From NCBI GenBank assembly GCA_019638625.1, contig JAHBTK010000002.1, forward strand, positions 930,001 through 994,000: a stretch of DNA of 64,000 nucleotides. Reading direction: 5' to 3'. The notes beneath the pieces are model-generated. The model had not been told where the DNA came from. It did not search any database and worked only from the letters and a program-made list of their open reading frames with translations. This DNA is from Chitinophagaceae bacterium (GTDB taxonomy: Bacteria; Bacteroidota; Bacteroidia; Chitinophagales; Chitinophagaceae). Of the stretch, positions 9,356 through 19,141 are shown one piece after another (position 1 is the stretch's first letter; each line of letters opens with the position of its first letter). A program made the translations under genes and the position numbers.

Positions 9356-11605
9356 TTGCAACCGATAGCAGAATTTTTTTCTGGCAGGAACTACATAAAC
9401 GAATTCAAAAAGTTTATTACAGGTCAGTATCTCACCAAAGGGCTGCGCATCACTTTTGGGGCATTGCTTCCTGCCATTATCCTTTATAAGTACAACCTGC
9501 TGAATACTGCTATAGCCCTGCCTTTAGGAGCGCTTATGGTAAGCCTCGCTGATTCGCCGGGGCCCATTCACCATAGAAGGAACGGGATGCTCATCAGCAA
9601 CGGCATCAACTTTCTCGTAGCGGTTATTATCGGGTTCACCCGGCACTACCCGTGGTTACTCGCTATTGAACTTACCGTACTCAGTTTTTTTCTTTCATTG
9701 GTATCGGTGTATGGCAACAGGGCAAGCGCTATCGGGCTGATTGCAATGATCGTGATGGTCATCAGTATAGACGTACATGCAGAGGAGAGAATACTGCAGG
9801 ATGCCTTGTTTATGTTGGGAGGTGGTATCTGGTATATGCTGCTCAGCCTGTTGCTGTATTCACTGCGTCCTTATAAGCTCATTCAACAGGCATTGGGCGA
9901 GTGCATCATTACTACCGGCGCCTATATAAAAGTAAAAGCGCGGCTCTATGAAAAAGATGTCCGGTACAGCGATGTATACGACGAACTGCTGCCCATACAG
10001 GTGGCAATACACAGCCAGCAGGAACAGCTTCGCGAAATGTTGTTCAGGGCCCGTGGTTTTACAAGAGAATCCACCGCAAAAGGGCGTATCCTGCTGATGA
10101 TGTTCCTGGATTCTGTTGACCTGTTTGAGCACGTGATGACCTCGCAGCAAAGCCATGCTTTACTGCACGAGGATTTTGGCGGGGGAGAGCTCCTGGAACG
10201 GTTCAGGCTGCTCATTATCGAAACAGGAAACGAACTGGAAAAAATCGGGCTGGTGGTTCAAAGCGGTTTTCCCCTCAGCCGAAAAAGCGAACTGGATGAC
10301 CTTATCAGAGAAACAGAAGCGTTTTTTGTTGCCTACCACGATAATCATATCAGTCAGGGCAATATCGAAGGGTTTATCAGCCTGCGGCATGTGCTTAATT
10401 CCATAAAAGAAATTGCCCATCGGCTGAAAAAGTTATATCGTTACTCCACGTATAGCCGTGAAGTAAGTAGTGAGCTTAAATCGGAGCCTGATGTGTCCGG
10501 TTTTGTTTCCCGCCAGGAACTTGATTTTAAGCTGATGATGGAAAATATCACGCTGGACTCAAATGTTTTTCGTCACTCGCTGAGGGTCAGCCTGTGCATT
10601 TTGACAGGGTATCTTATTGCACAGCTATTTCCCTTTGGGCACAGCTACTGGATTCTGCTGACGGTGGTAACAATTTTAAAGCCCGCCTACAGCATCAGTA
10701 AACAACGAAATACCCAACGGCTCACGGGCACGCTTATAGGCGTAGGGGTCGGGTTTCTCTTATTATATTTTTTCCACGCCGAATCGGTGCTTTTTGCCTG
10801 TATGGCAATATCGATGATCATCGGGTATTCATTTCTGCAGATCCGTTACATGATAAGTGTTGCAGGCATAACCCTGTATGTGCTTATTTCCTTTCACTTT
10901 TTTCATACGGAAGATTTTCGGGGCCTTGCGCAGGACAGGATCATAGATACGGTTATTGGTTCTGCCCTGGCGTTTATCAGCACTATTCTTTTTTTACCCA
11001 AATGGGAATACGAGCAGATTGATGAACCATTAAAAAAGCTTATGACGGCTAACCTGAACTATTTCAGGGTAGTAGCCAGAGCGTTTTACGGCGCCGCGGC
11101 AGACACTATGGAATATAAAAGTTTGCGAAAAAACACTTATGTAGCCCTGGCCAACCTGTCGGACGCTTTTCAACGGTTATTGTCGGAGCCGAAAAATAAA
11201 ACACCCCACCCGGAACTATTACACCAGTTGGTGGTAAGCAATCATATGCTGTCATCCCATATTGCCAGCCTGGGCGTATACTCGCAATTACTGGCGCCGG
11301 CATATCACTTCCCGGCTTTTAAACCTGCGGCGAATGCCGTAGAAAATAAAATGCAGGCAGCCATCGACATTTTATCAGGACGGATATGCGAAGCTTCCGG
11401 CAACCCGGACGAGCATTTCGCGACTATGCGAGACCGGGTGCAAGACCTTCTTAACCAAAGGCTTGACGAGATCAGCCTGGGAGTGGAAAAAAGCGACGTA
11501 CGCAAAAAACTGTCCGGGTTTAAAACCATTACAGACCAGTTTGAGATCATCAATACCATCACCGCGGACATTACTAATATCCTTAGAAAAATGAAACCGG
11601 TGTAA
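9356..11605 (+). CDS. FUSC/YccS-family inner-membrane protein
   Basis: 749 residues starting at TTG (9356); no ATG lies nearby in frame. There are two blocks of membrane helices, roughly residues 30-175 and 410-545, each followed by a long cytoplasmic helical region, the layout of YccS/YhfK and aromatic-acid efflux (FUSC) proteins. PLGALMVSLADSPGP in the first block and the segment HSLRVSLCILTGYLIAQLFPFGHSYWILLTV in the second are typical. The usual roles are efflux or envelope stress; the substrate is not evident. Confidence 0.88.
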   Translation: MQPIAEFFSGRNYINEFKKFITGQYLTKGLRITFGALLPAIILYKYNLLNTAIALPLGALMVSLADSPGPIHHRRNGMLISNGINFLVAVIIGFTRHYPWLLAIELTVLSFFLSLVSVYGNRASAIGLIAMIVMVISIDVHAEERILQDALFMLGGGIWYMLLSLLLYSLRPYKLIQQALGECIITTGAYIKVKARLYEKDVRYSDVYDELLPIQVAIHSQQEQLREMLFRARGFTRESTAKGRILLMMFLDSVDLFEHVMTSQQSHALLHEDFGGGELLERFRLLIIETGNELEKIGLVVQSGFPLSRKSELDDLIRETEAFFVAYHDNHISQGNIEGFISLRHVLNSIKEIAHRLKKLYRYSTYSREVSSELKSEPDVSGFVSRQELDFKLMMENITLDSNVFRHSLRVSLCILTGYLIAQLFPFGHSYWILLTVVTILKPAYSISKQRNTQRLTGTLIGVGVGFLLLYFFHAESVLFACMAISMIIGYSFLQIRYMISVAGITLYVLISFHFFHTEDFRGLAQDRIIDTVIGSALAFISTILFLPKWEYEQIDEPLKKLMTANLNYFRVVARAFYGAAADTMEYKSLRKNTYVALANLSDAFQRLLSEPKNKTPHPELLHQLVVSNHMLSSHIASLGVYSQLLAPAYHFPAFKPAANAVENKMQAAIDILSGRICEASGNPDEHFATMRDRVQDLLNQRLDEISLGVEKSDVRKKLSGFKTITDQFEIINTITADITNILRKMKPV

Positions 11606-11798
11606 TTTTTGTGGTATTTAATTTAAGTCAAAACATTTATCCACGGATAAGGGCCCATAAAGCCAAAGTCTTTTAGCAGATTGATTTTTAGCCGACAGGT
11701 ATTTTTAAACCGGTTTTTGAGAAAGGATAAATGTGTTAGTTTTTAACAATATCAAATTATCAAGCCCGTTTATAGTGAGACTTCTAAATCTGGTATCC

Positions 11799-12548
11799 AT
11801 GCAAATCCGTTCCCTTTCTAAAGCAGTGATTGCTTTATTGTTTTTCTTACCGGCTGTGATTGCAGCCACCGTTGTAAAAAAAATCTCAGCGCCCGTTCTA
11901 CCCATGATCGTGTACTATTTGCCGGAGGATATCCAGGTGGAATCCAAAGAGATGTTCGTTAACCGGTTGTATGAAAATACGGGACTGGAAAGCCTGGGGC
12001 TGGAAAAAGAAGTACTGGAAATTGCGATTAAAGGATACGGCAAGCTGGCTAAATCAGGGAAACTTAACAAAGATAGCCTTCTCACCATTGTTGATTTTTC
12101 CCGGTCATCACGCGAAAAAAGGTTTTATGTTATCGATCTGAAAAATCAGACGCTTTTATTTAATACCCGTGTTGCACACGGCAAAAATTCAGGAATGGAA
12201 TATGCGAAGTATTTTTCCAACATAGCATCTTCCAACAAAAGCAGTCTGGGGTTCTATATCACGCAAAACTCCTATAACGGTTCCAACGGCTACTCCCTTC
12301 GGTTGCAAGGAATAGAAAGAAATATTAATGATAAGGCGCTGCATAGAAACATCGTGATTCACGGGGCAGACTATGCGAATGAAAACTACCTGAAGTCCAG
12401 GGGGATGCTTGGCCGCAGTTTTGGTTGCCCGGCCTTACCTACCGGGGACAATAAAGCGGTGATTGATGTTATCAAAAATGGTTCATGCCTGTTTATTTAC
12501 AATCCCGATTCAAAATATTTTAAACAGTCTACAGTTCTAAACGGTTAA
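11799..12548 (+). CDS. Murein L,D-transpeptidase catalytic domain family protein (YkuD-like)
   Basis: About 249 residues from the ATG at 11799, which places a hydrophobic signal segment (KAVIALLFFLPAVIAA) at the N-terminus. An in-frame ATG at 11733 would add 22 residues. The C-terminal half has the transpeptidase signature: VIHGADYA and GRSFGCPALP, with C210 as the probable nucleophile and H188 as its partner. Such enzymes make 3-3 cross-links or attach proteins to peptidoglycan in the periplasm. A strong terminator follows. Confidence 0.88.
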   Translation: MQIRSLSKAVIALLFFLPAVIAATVVKKISAPVLPMIVYYLPEDIQVESKEMFVNRLYENTGLESLGLEKEVLEIAIKGYGKLAKSGKLNKDSLLTIVDFSRSSREKRFYVIDLKNQTLLFNTRVAHGKNSGMEYAKYFSNIASSNKSSLGFYITQNSYNGSNGYSLRLQGIERNINDKALHRNIVIHGADYANENYLKSRGMLGRSFGCPALPTGDNKAVIDVIKNGSCLFIYNPDSKYFKQSTVLNG

Positions 12549-12575
12549 GGTGACAAATTAAGAATGGTTAAGGTT

Positions 12576-12608
12576 AGCCCGGTTCAGCAATGAAACCGGG
12601 CTTTTTTT
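12576..12608 (+). terminator. Rho-independent terminator
   Basis: AGCCCGGTT at 12576-12584 pairs perfectly with AACCGGGCT, followed by a run of T. It ends the L,D-transpeptidase transcript before the convergent gene at 12614. Confidence 0.93.
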
Positions 12609-12613
12609 CTGCA

Positions 12614-13537
12614 TTACCGTCGCTCTCTTCCAATTATAAAATTCAGTTTGAGCACGATGGAAAAATAGGCATCATTCTTTCGCCTGCCGCCACGGATGGC
12701 CCCAGGCGTATGCGCCTGTTGAGGGTCCAGTTCCCGCCGCCTGTCATAAAGAGATTCAGCCAGTCTCGCATTTTCGGGAGACAGATAGTTCCTGAACAGG
12801 TCCGGGTGTATATACGTGGTACTTACATCATCAATATAATCAGTGGTGGTGATCCGGTGCAAAATCTCCAGTTTAAGATTGAATAAGGCAGACAGCTCAT
12901 ATTTTATACCGGCGCCAACGGGGAAATTGATTTGCGTAAGGGAATAAGGCTTTCGTTCCGGGTGTTCCGGGAAGCCCTGCCCTTCCGTACGGAGCGGATG
13001 AAGGTCGATCCATATGCCGTTAAGGTTTGCCTGGGGGTTAAAACGGAAAACGCCGATGCCGGCAGCAACATAGGGAGCCAGGCGGGGCGCCCGGGTATCG
13101 GGAGTTATTGGAAAAAAGAGTTGCAAAGGATATAGTTCAGCCACCGATACAATTTCAAAAACGCTGCTCCTGAAATGAAGGTTGCGTTTATACCTGTGTT
13201 TTGCCTCGGAATGGTCGTTATCCAGAACGTTATCGTTGGCATACAGGGTGCCTGTATTGGCGTCTATTCTTATTCCGGCTGCGTAACGGTAAACAAAACC
13301 CGCCCCCAGACCGGCCGTCAGTTTTGTATTTTCTATATTGAGGTCTTTTATAAATCCTCTTCCCACCCCTTTTCTTCCTCCCAGGTCGGTGAGGCAATTG
13401 ATAGCGCCAACCGAAAGGCTTATTTCAAACAAAAGATCACTGTCATAATAAGATTCATTGTAAAAATAGCTCTGAGGAAAGGAAAGGCTTACAACGGAAA
13501 GGCAATACGTTAACAACGAGACCAGTTTGGTGTTCAT
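12614..13537 (-). CDS. DUF6089-like outer-membrane protein, paralogue of 8453-9319
   Basis: 307 residues with a signal peptide (MNTKLVSLLTYCLSVVSLSFPQ). It shares the layout and several segments of the protein at 8453: FEISLSVGAINCLTDLGGRKG near the N-terminus, PYVAAGIGVFRFNPQANLNG, LHPLRTEGQGFPEHP, and RITTTDYIDDVSTTY against RFTNTDYLDDVSSYY. It is therefore a member of the same barrel family. The gene stands alone between a convergent terminator and the divergent sulfatase. The function is unknown. Confidence 0.82.
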   Translation of the reverse strand: MNTKLVSLLTYCLSVVSLSFPQSYFYNESYYDSDLLFEISLSVGAINCLTDLGGRKGVGRGFIKDLNIENTKLTAGLGAGFVYRYAAGIRIDANTGTLYANDNVLDNDHSEAKHRYKRNLHFRSSVFEIVSVAELYPLQLFFPITPDTRAPRLAPYVAAGIGVFRFNPQANLNGIWIDLHPLRTEGQGFPEHPERKPYSLTQINFPVGAGIKYELSALFNLKLEILHRITTTDYIDDVSTTYIHPDLFRNYLSPENARLAESLYDRRRELDPQQAHTPGAIRGGRRKNDAYFSIVLKLNFIIGRERR

Positions 13538-13726
13538 AGCAGAAAGGTTTATCGGTTAGCAATTGGTTAGCAATCTCTGCTTGTAGAAAGATAATGAAAA
13601 ATGTTTGAATTGTAAGGGAAAGTAATGGAAGACCGGAAAATTCCAGGATTAAATTATTTAAGTTTGTTGGGAAGGTTTCTTCCCGGTGCTGTCGGCATTC
13701 AAAGAAAATTAGTAAACGATTGTGCT

Positions 13727-15610
13727 ATGCAGGAAAAGGTAGTGTTCTTTTTGTCTGGATTCAGCTTCAAGCATTTGTTTTTTGGCGCGGTAACAGCGCT
13801 GGTCCTGGTTTCTTTTGTACCGGAAACTGTTGCGCAGCAAAGACCGAACATTGTTATTTTTATTACAGATGATCACAATCAGCAGGACATTGGCGTATAT
13901 GGCAACAATGAAGTGAAAACACCTAATATGGATCTCCTGGCTAAAGAGGGAATGCATTTTACAAGAGGATATGCGGCCTCTCCCATGTGTACACCTTCCC
14001 GAAGTGTTATGTTTACGGGACTGTATCCCTTCAGAAATGGCGCCCAGATGAACCATTTTACCGTTCATGCTGCAACTAAAAGTTTACCTCATTACCTGCA
14101 AAAAGAGGGATACCGGGTGGTTATTGCGGGTAAAATTCATATGGCGCCCCTGGCTAATTTTCCTTTTGAACATGTGGGTGAGGAGTTTGGCAGGTATGCT
14201 CCGGTTGAAAACAGGTTAGACCGAAAAAAAGAAACTGTCAGAACTATAGAAGAACATTTTAAATCGAAGCCGGAGCAACCAATATGTTTAATAGTAGCAC
14301 CCTGGGTGCCGCATGTGCCCTGGTTTCCTAATCGCGATTTTAACCCTCCCTCCTTAAAATTACCCGAATACCTGGCGGATACCAGGGAAACAAGGCAGGC
14401 CCTGGCGGCATATTATCAAAGTATAGGAGAGGCAGATAAAATGCTGGGGGAGGTAATGGAAGCCATTGACAGAGCCGGAAAAAAAGATAATACCGCGTTC
14501 CTGTTTCTTGCCGACCAGGGGGCACAGTTCCCTTCGGCAAAGTGGACGGTTTATGACCAGGGGATAAGAGTACCGTTGATGGTTCGCTGGCCCGGAAAAG
14601 TGCGTGGGAATAGCGTGTCCGACGCACTGGTTTCCCTCGTGGATCTTACGCCGACACTAATTGATATTGCCGGCGGACCGGAGGTTGACGGACTGGATGG
14701 CAAATCGTTTAAAAATGTACTGTTAGGAAAAACTACCACGCATCATTCCTACATCTTTGCAGAAACATCTATGGAACCGCATTTCTGGTATAATTATGTG
14801 CCTGCCAGATCGGTTATCACCGCCGATGGGTTTCATTATATCAGAAATTATCATCCGGGACAGCGTTTTATTACCCATATTGACAAGGTTGAACGAAATG
14901 AGTTTTATTTTGACTCATGGGTTGAAAAAGCCGCTACCGATCCCCAAGCAAAGTTCCTGCTCGATCGTTACAGCTATCGCCCACCCGAAGAGTTGTTCAA
15001 TCTGAGTACAGACAGGGCATCGTTTAAAAACCTGGCTTCATTACCCGCTTATCACGATAAGCTAAAAGAACTATCCGGACTGTTAGATAAGGAACTGAAA
15101 CGGCAGGGAGAAACGGAAGAGATGATCATTGATGGTACATTGCCCAGGTTTTTTGACAGGCATTATGCTCTTTCGCAAAATGGCAGCGCCATGGAAATGT
15201 CATTCAACAGGAAGTTATGGAACCCGGAGGTATTACATATAACCGGTTACCTGGACGGTATTGATGAAGGAGGGGTGGTTTGCGACTACTTCAATAATTT
15301 CCGTTTGTATGCCTACAAAGGCAAAATCGGCGTGCAAATTCCCGGTGGCAGCACCACTGAAAGCAAAGGATTGACGGAAACAAACGGCCATATCTGGCTA
15401 AAGCTTTTAGCCGGGGGCGACCTGGAGGTACGGTTTAATAACAATATTGTTTTGCAGACCAGATTTTCGCAGGACCTGACCAAAATTAAAAACGGATTTG
15501 TTACCTGTGGAAAATTGCAGGGACAGGAACTGACAGGTAAGTTGCAAACATTCCGTGGCAGGATCAGTGACCTCCGGTTTACCATGAATGAGCTTACACG
15601 ATCCCCCTGA
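13727..15610 (+). CDS. Secreted sulfatase (arylsulfatase type)
   Basis: Hydrolyses sulfate esters. From the ATG at 13727 the protein has 627 residues with an N-terminal hydrophobic segment ending in VAQQ. An ATG at 13625 would put 34 extra residues before the signal and is unlikely. The type I signature C-T-P-S-R is at residues 88-92, where the cysteine is converted to formylglycine. D48/D49 are metal ligands, and GKIHMAP and LADQGAQF sit where conserved Lys/His sites lie. The last 110 residues look like a beta-sandwich. The substrate is unknown. No maturation enzyme gene is nearby. Confidence 0.9.
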   Translation: MQEKVVFFLSGFSFKHLFFGAVTALVLVSFVPETVAQQRPNIVIFITDDHNQQDIGVYGNNEVKTPNMDLLAKEGMHFTRGYAASPMCTPSRSVMFTGLYPFRNGAQMNHFTVHAATKSLPHYLQKEGYRVVIAGKIHMAPLANFPFEHVGEEFGRYAPVENRLDRKKETVRTIEEHFKSKPEQPICLIVAPWVPHVPWFPNRDFNPPSLKLPEYLADTRETRQALAAYYQSIGEADKMLGEVMEAIDRAGKKDNTAFLFLADQGAQFPSAKWTVYDQGIRVPLMVRWPGKVRGNSVSDALVSLVDLTPTLIDIAGGPEVDGLDGKSFKNVLLGKTTTHHSYIFAETSMEPHFWYNYVPARSVITADGFHYIRNYHPGQRFITHIDKVERNEFYFDSWVEKAATDPQAKFLLDRYSYRPPEELFNLSTDRASFKNLASLPAYHDKLKELSGLLDKELKRQGETEEMIIDGTLPRFFDRHYALSQNGSAMEMSFNRKLWNPEVLHITGYLDGIDEGGVVCDYFNNFRLYAYKGKIGVQIPGGSTTESKGLTETNGHIWLKLLAGGDLEVRFNNNIVLQTRFSQDLTKIKNGFVTCGKLQGQELTGKLQTFRGRISDLRFTMNELTRSP

Positions 15611-15694
15611 TTACAAAGCTCAGTATGGAGCCTGACACAGGTATCGGGCATATTGAGTCAAAAATCAGAATGCCCGCTGAGTAATTATTATCGC

Positions 15695-16618
15695 TCAAAT
15701 ATCCAATTGGTCTATGCTGCTGTAAAATTCATGGTTGCCCTGGTAATCAAGTTCTTTCACTGCTTTGCCGGTCATTAAAACAGCGTTTTGGGTAATGTAG
15801 TTTAACGACTGGGTGCTTAGTTGCGACTTCAGTCCCGGGACGGCGCCTGCCGAAGCGATGATCCTTACAATCATATCCGGGATCCGGATAAATGCTCTTT
15901 TCCCTGTTTTTTTAAAGGCAATTTCCCCGAATACAGATCGCAGATCGTACACCTTTTGATCGGTTATATTAAATACATGTACGCCCGGTTTTGATTGGGC
16001 TGCCGAAGCAAGCACCGCTTCACAAAGGTTTTGAATATGGGTAAGGCTGGTTTTGCTGCTCAGTGTACCGGGCAATATCATTTTGTTCCCTTTTATCAGC
16101 CTGAGTATCCTCGGCAGCAACACCCTGTCCCCCGGGCCATAAACCGCCCGTGGCCTTAGTATATAAACCGACGTGATCCCGGGGCCTGCAACAACCCGCT
16201 CTGCCAGTAGTTTGGTTTTCCCATACATTGAAAGGCGGCTGTTGATGTCCGCGTCGTCTTCGCTTTTTGTTTTGCCGTCCGCGAAATCGTATACCGAGGC
16301 AGAGGATATAAAGACCAGTGTTTCGCAACCGCGCAGAGCGCTTAACAGGTTTTCCGTAGCTTCTACATTATGCCGGGTAAATTCCGCTTTCGTTGACCGG
16401 TCGTCTGCGAGTCCCGCGCAGTGAATACATACATCGCAGTATTGAGAAGGCATCGGCCGGCTCAGATCCTGTTGGAAATAAGTGACATTAGGATAGTTCC
16501 CGAACCGGCCGGTATATGATCTCCCGGTAGCTATGACCTGTACACCGGCTTCTGCTGCAAAAGCTTCGGTGATCCTGCCACCGATAAACCCGGATGCCCC
16601 GGTAACCAGTATCTTCAT
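15695..16618 (-). CDS. NAD(P)-dependent epimerase/dehydratase, OleD-like short-chain reductase
   Basis: 307 residues with a Rossmann fold: GASGFIGG at residues 7-14 binds the dinucleotide, SSASVYDF gives the catalytic serine, and Y132/K136 (MYGKTK) are the catalytic pair. The C-terminal part resembles 3-beta-hydroxysteroid dehydrogenase/OleD proteins (KAVKELDYQG). It is last in a four-gene run, and its ATG overlaps the stop of the ligase gene in an ATGA, so it is translationally coupled. In the Ole pathway such a reductase turns a beta-keto acid into a beta-hydroxy acid. That assignment is inference from context. Confidence 0.85.
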   Translation of the reverse strand: MKILVTGASGFIGGRITEAFAAEAGVQVIATGRSYTGRFGNYPNVTYFQQDLSRPMPSQYCDVCIHCAGLADDRSTKAEFTRHNVEATENLLSALRGCETLVFISSASVYDFADGKTKSEDDADINSRLSMYGKTKLLAERVVAGPGITSVYILRPRAVYGPGDRVLLPRILRLIKGNKMILPGTLSSKTSLTHIQNLCEAVLASAAQSKPGVHVFNITDQKVYDLRSVFGEIAFKKTGKRAFIRIPDMIVRIIASAGAVPGLKSQLSTQSLNYITQNAVLMTGKAVKELDYQGNHEFYSSIDQLDI

Positions 16619-18141
16619 GGCAGGGCGCTTAATTGTTGTGCAAGCATCTTTCTGTCCACTTTCTGCTGCCTTCCGGAATGCGGTATTTTCATGAATACGA
16701 TCTTATCAGGAACTGCTTCTTTATCAATGGCGTATTTCCCCGAGATAAGCTGCTTCATTACATATGCCGAATCCATTTTTGTTTCACTGTCTATGACCAG
16801 TATGATCTCTTCATCTTCCTTCTGTGTATTATATATTCCGATCATCACTGCTTCTTTCACACCTTTGATCTTATTGATCGTAGGCTCGTACAATGCGGGG
16901 TAAATATTGAAATTTCCCCTTATCATCATGTCTTTCTTTCTTCCCAATAACAATAGCTTTCCCGTTGGATCGAGTTTGCCGATATCGCCGGTGGCATGAC
17001 GCCGGTTTTTCAATCCTTCTATTTTCCAGTAACAGGAAAACAGTTGGTCGGAGCTGATGTATACTTCGCCGTCGGCTGCTATCTCTATGTTCACGCCGGG
17101 AAAGGGAGCGCCCACGAGATCACCATCTGCGGCATAGCACAGCTTTTCCAGCCCGTTCTGGAATGTGACCAGCAGGTTTTCCGTCATTCCATACAGGCAG
17201 GTGATCTTTATATCACCGGCTAACGGCGCCAGCTTCGAGAGAAAGGACGTATATATGGGAGCGGAACCGAGGTATATATTTTTTATGCAAGCGGGAAAGG
17301 AGAGGTTATTTCGTTTCAGATGATCGATCATCGGCACAAAGTCGGACGGAGGCCCCAACAGGGTCGTGATGTTTCTTTCGGCAATGTATTGTATTTTCTG
17401 CGCGGCATTCATGTTGTTGTTCCATAAATAAACCTGTATGCCGCTGCTGATCCCGAGTAATGCATAATGCGGTAGATGCGTTGCTATGATCCTGTCTTTG
17501 TTGTTTTGCAGCATGTGCACCAGGTGCCGGATGCTGTTGGAGATGCTGCAATAGCTGTGAACAACACCTTTGGGTTCGGTTAAGGTGCCGCTCGTGTAGG
17601 TTACCAGGAAATCTTCTTTTTCGTTCACCGGCTCAAAATGTTTCCGGCTGCCGGCGTCTTTAAACAATGCCGATACGCGTGTATGCTTTTTAAAGACCGG
17701 CAGCCATATGCCGGTAGTGAACAAGCCCCCGCGATACCTGTTTGGAAAAAAAGGAACCGACTTCTTATATTTCCGGACAAGCATTTTCAGCAGTGGGTGT
17801 TCATTCAGTAAAAGCAGCTTACTGTCAACAAATGCATGGTCGGGAGAAAATTGTCTGAATTTTTCCAGGTAATTTTCCCTGCCCATTTCCGGATCTATTA
17901 TCGAAACGATGGTACCGAGCATCATATTGGCATAGATGATCTGCAGAAATTCGATACCCGGTTTTACCACCAGCACCACTTTATCGCCCCTTTTTACACC
18001 TTTTCCCGACAACCCGTTTGCAAGGCAGCAGGCGGAATGAAACAACTGTCCTGCACGGATGGACTTGTGTCCTTCGAATAATAAAATATCACCGGCATGG
18101 CGACTTCTTAGTGATTCTATAAAGTAATTGGTGTAAAACAT
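16615..18141 (-). CDS. AMP-dependent acyl ligase, OleC-like
   Basis: Adenylate-forming enzyme of about 508 residues from the ATG at 18141, 4 bases after the stop of the KAS III gene; a TTG at 18156 is an alternative. The phosphate loop TYTSGTLTEPKGVVHS, the A5 motif YGMTE, the TGDIGKLDPTGKL segment and the hinge GRKKDMMIRG are all visible. The C-terminus has the active-site lysine region (PHSGRQQKVDRKML). In long-chain olefin clusters, OleC activates a beta-hydroxy acid and closes a beta-lactone. An ordinary acyl-CoA or acyl-ACP ligase is the alternative. Confidence 0.85.
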   Translation of the reverse strand: MFYTNYFIESLRSRHAGDILLFEGHKSIRAGQLFHSACCLANGLSGKGVKRGDKVVLVVKPGIEFLQIIYANMMLGTIVSIIDPEMGRENYLEKFRQFSPDHAFVDSKLLLLNEHPLLKMLVRKYKKSVPFFPNRYRGGLFTTGIWLPVFKKHTRVSALFKDAGSRKHFEPVNEKEDFLVTYTSGTLTEPKGVVHSYCSISNSIRHLVHMLQNNKDRIIATHLPHYALLGISSGIQVYLWNNNMNAAQKIQYIAERNITTLLGPPSDFVPMIDHLKRNNLSFPACIKNIYLGSAPIYTSFLSKLAPLAGDIKITCLYGMTENLLVTFQNGLEKLCYAADGDLVGAPFPGVNIEIAADGEVYISSDQLFSCYWKIEGLKNRRHATGDIGKLDPTGKLLLLGRKKDMMIRGNFNIYPALYEPTINKIKGVKEAVMIGIYNTQKEDEEIILVIDSETKMDSAYVMKQLISGKYAIDKEAVPDKIVFMKIPHSGRQQKVDRKMLAQQLSALP

Positions 18142-18145
18142 GCTC

Positions 18146-19141
18146 CTACCATTCAATGAGCTGTATAGAAAAGCTTACGCCGGCGGCCATTCCCAACAGC
18201 ATCAGCTTGTCTCCTGTTTTCAACCGTCCTTCTGTCATTGCCTCGTGTAATGCTACGGGAATGGTGGCCGCGGCTATATTGCCATATTTGCTGAATATGT
18301 TCACAAACCGGCTTTCGGGGAGTGAAAGCCCCCTGGAAACGGTTGTTATGGTACCGGAAGTGATCTGGTGCGGTATAATACAGCTTATATCGTTTATATC
18401 CCAGCTCACTTTTTGTAGGGCATCGAAAATGAATGCCCCCGTTTTGTTTTGAAATATGTCTTTCAATTTTTTTGAATCACATTCAAAAAAATACTTGTCA
18501 TACTCCCTGTATGCCATCGATCCCCCGCCTTTTACGGTACAGAGGTCCCAATGCTCTCCCAATGAAGCAAAATGCTGGTAAATGATCCTTCGGCTTTCAC
18601 TTTTTCCCAGTAACATGGCAGCCCCGGCATCTCCCAGGCTGTAGCCGGAGAGGCACCTGTTTAAATGTTCATCGTCCACGGGATCGTAATTGATCACCTC
18701 ACTCAGCTTTTCACCGCATACGATCAGCACATGGTTGTACACCCCGGAGTCAATGAATGCCGTTGCTACGTGCATGGCCGACATAAAGCTGTTACACGCG
18801 TTCTTGATATCCATTACAGGGCAGCGCAGTCCTAATTTTGCCTGTATGATATTGGCGGTGGCGGGTTCGATAAGGTCGGAGGAAGCCGCAGCAAAGATCA
18901 GGAGGTCTATCGGGGTCCCGGGGTTTTCGCTCAGGATCCTGTTGGCTGCCGCACAGGCCAGGTCGCTTACCTGCGTGTGAGTGGCAGCAAATCTCCTGGT
19001 CCTGCTCCCGAACAGTCTTTCCAGTATGTTCGTTTTTTTTATAAGGGCGCTGTTATAGCTGATCTTTTCCTCTATCTGGTGGTTGTGAACAATGTTTTCC
19101 GGCAGGTAGGCTGCTACGGACCTGATGGCTGTTCCTGTCAT
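18146..19141 (-). CDS. 3-oxoacyl-ACP synthase III family protein, OleA-like
   Basis: Thiolase-fold condensing enzyme of 331 residues from the ATG at 19141, which overlaps the previous stop as ATGA; an ATG at 19168 adds nine residues. The catalytic triad is complete: C116 in IKNACNSFMS, H258 in CIIPHQIT, and N288 in YGNIAAATIP. Family members extend acyl-CoA with malonyl-ACP (FabH) or join two acyl-CoAs head to head (OleA). The partner genes (ligase and reductase) point to an OleA-like role. A housekeeping FabH would normally sit with plsX/rpmF, which are absent here. Confidence 0.87.
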   Translation of the reverse strand: MTGTAIRSVAAYLPENIVHNHQIEEKISYNSALIKKTNILERLFGSRTRRFAATHTQVSDLACAAANRILSENPGTPIDLLIFAAASSDLIEPATANIIQAKLGLRCPVMDIKNACNSFMSAMHVATAFIDSGVYNHVLIVCGEKLSEVINYDPVDDEHLNRCLSGYSLGDAGAAMLLGKSESRRIIYQHFASLGEHWDLCTVKGGGSMAYREYDKYFFECDSKKLKDIFQNKTGAFIFDALQKVSWDINDISCIIPHQITSGTITTVSRGLSLPESRFVNIFSKYGNIAAATIPVALHEAMTEGRLKTGDKLMLLGMAAGVSFSIQLIEW

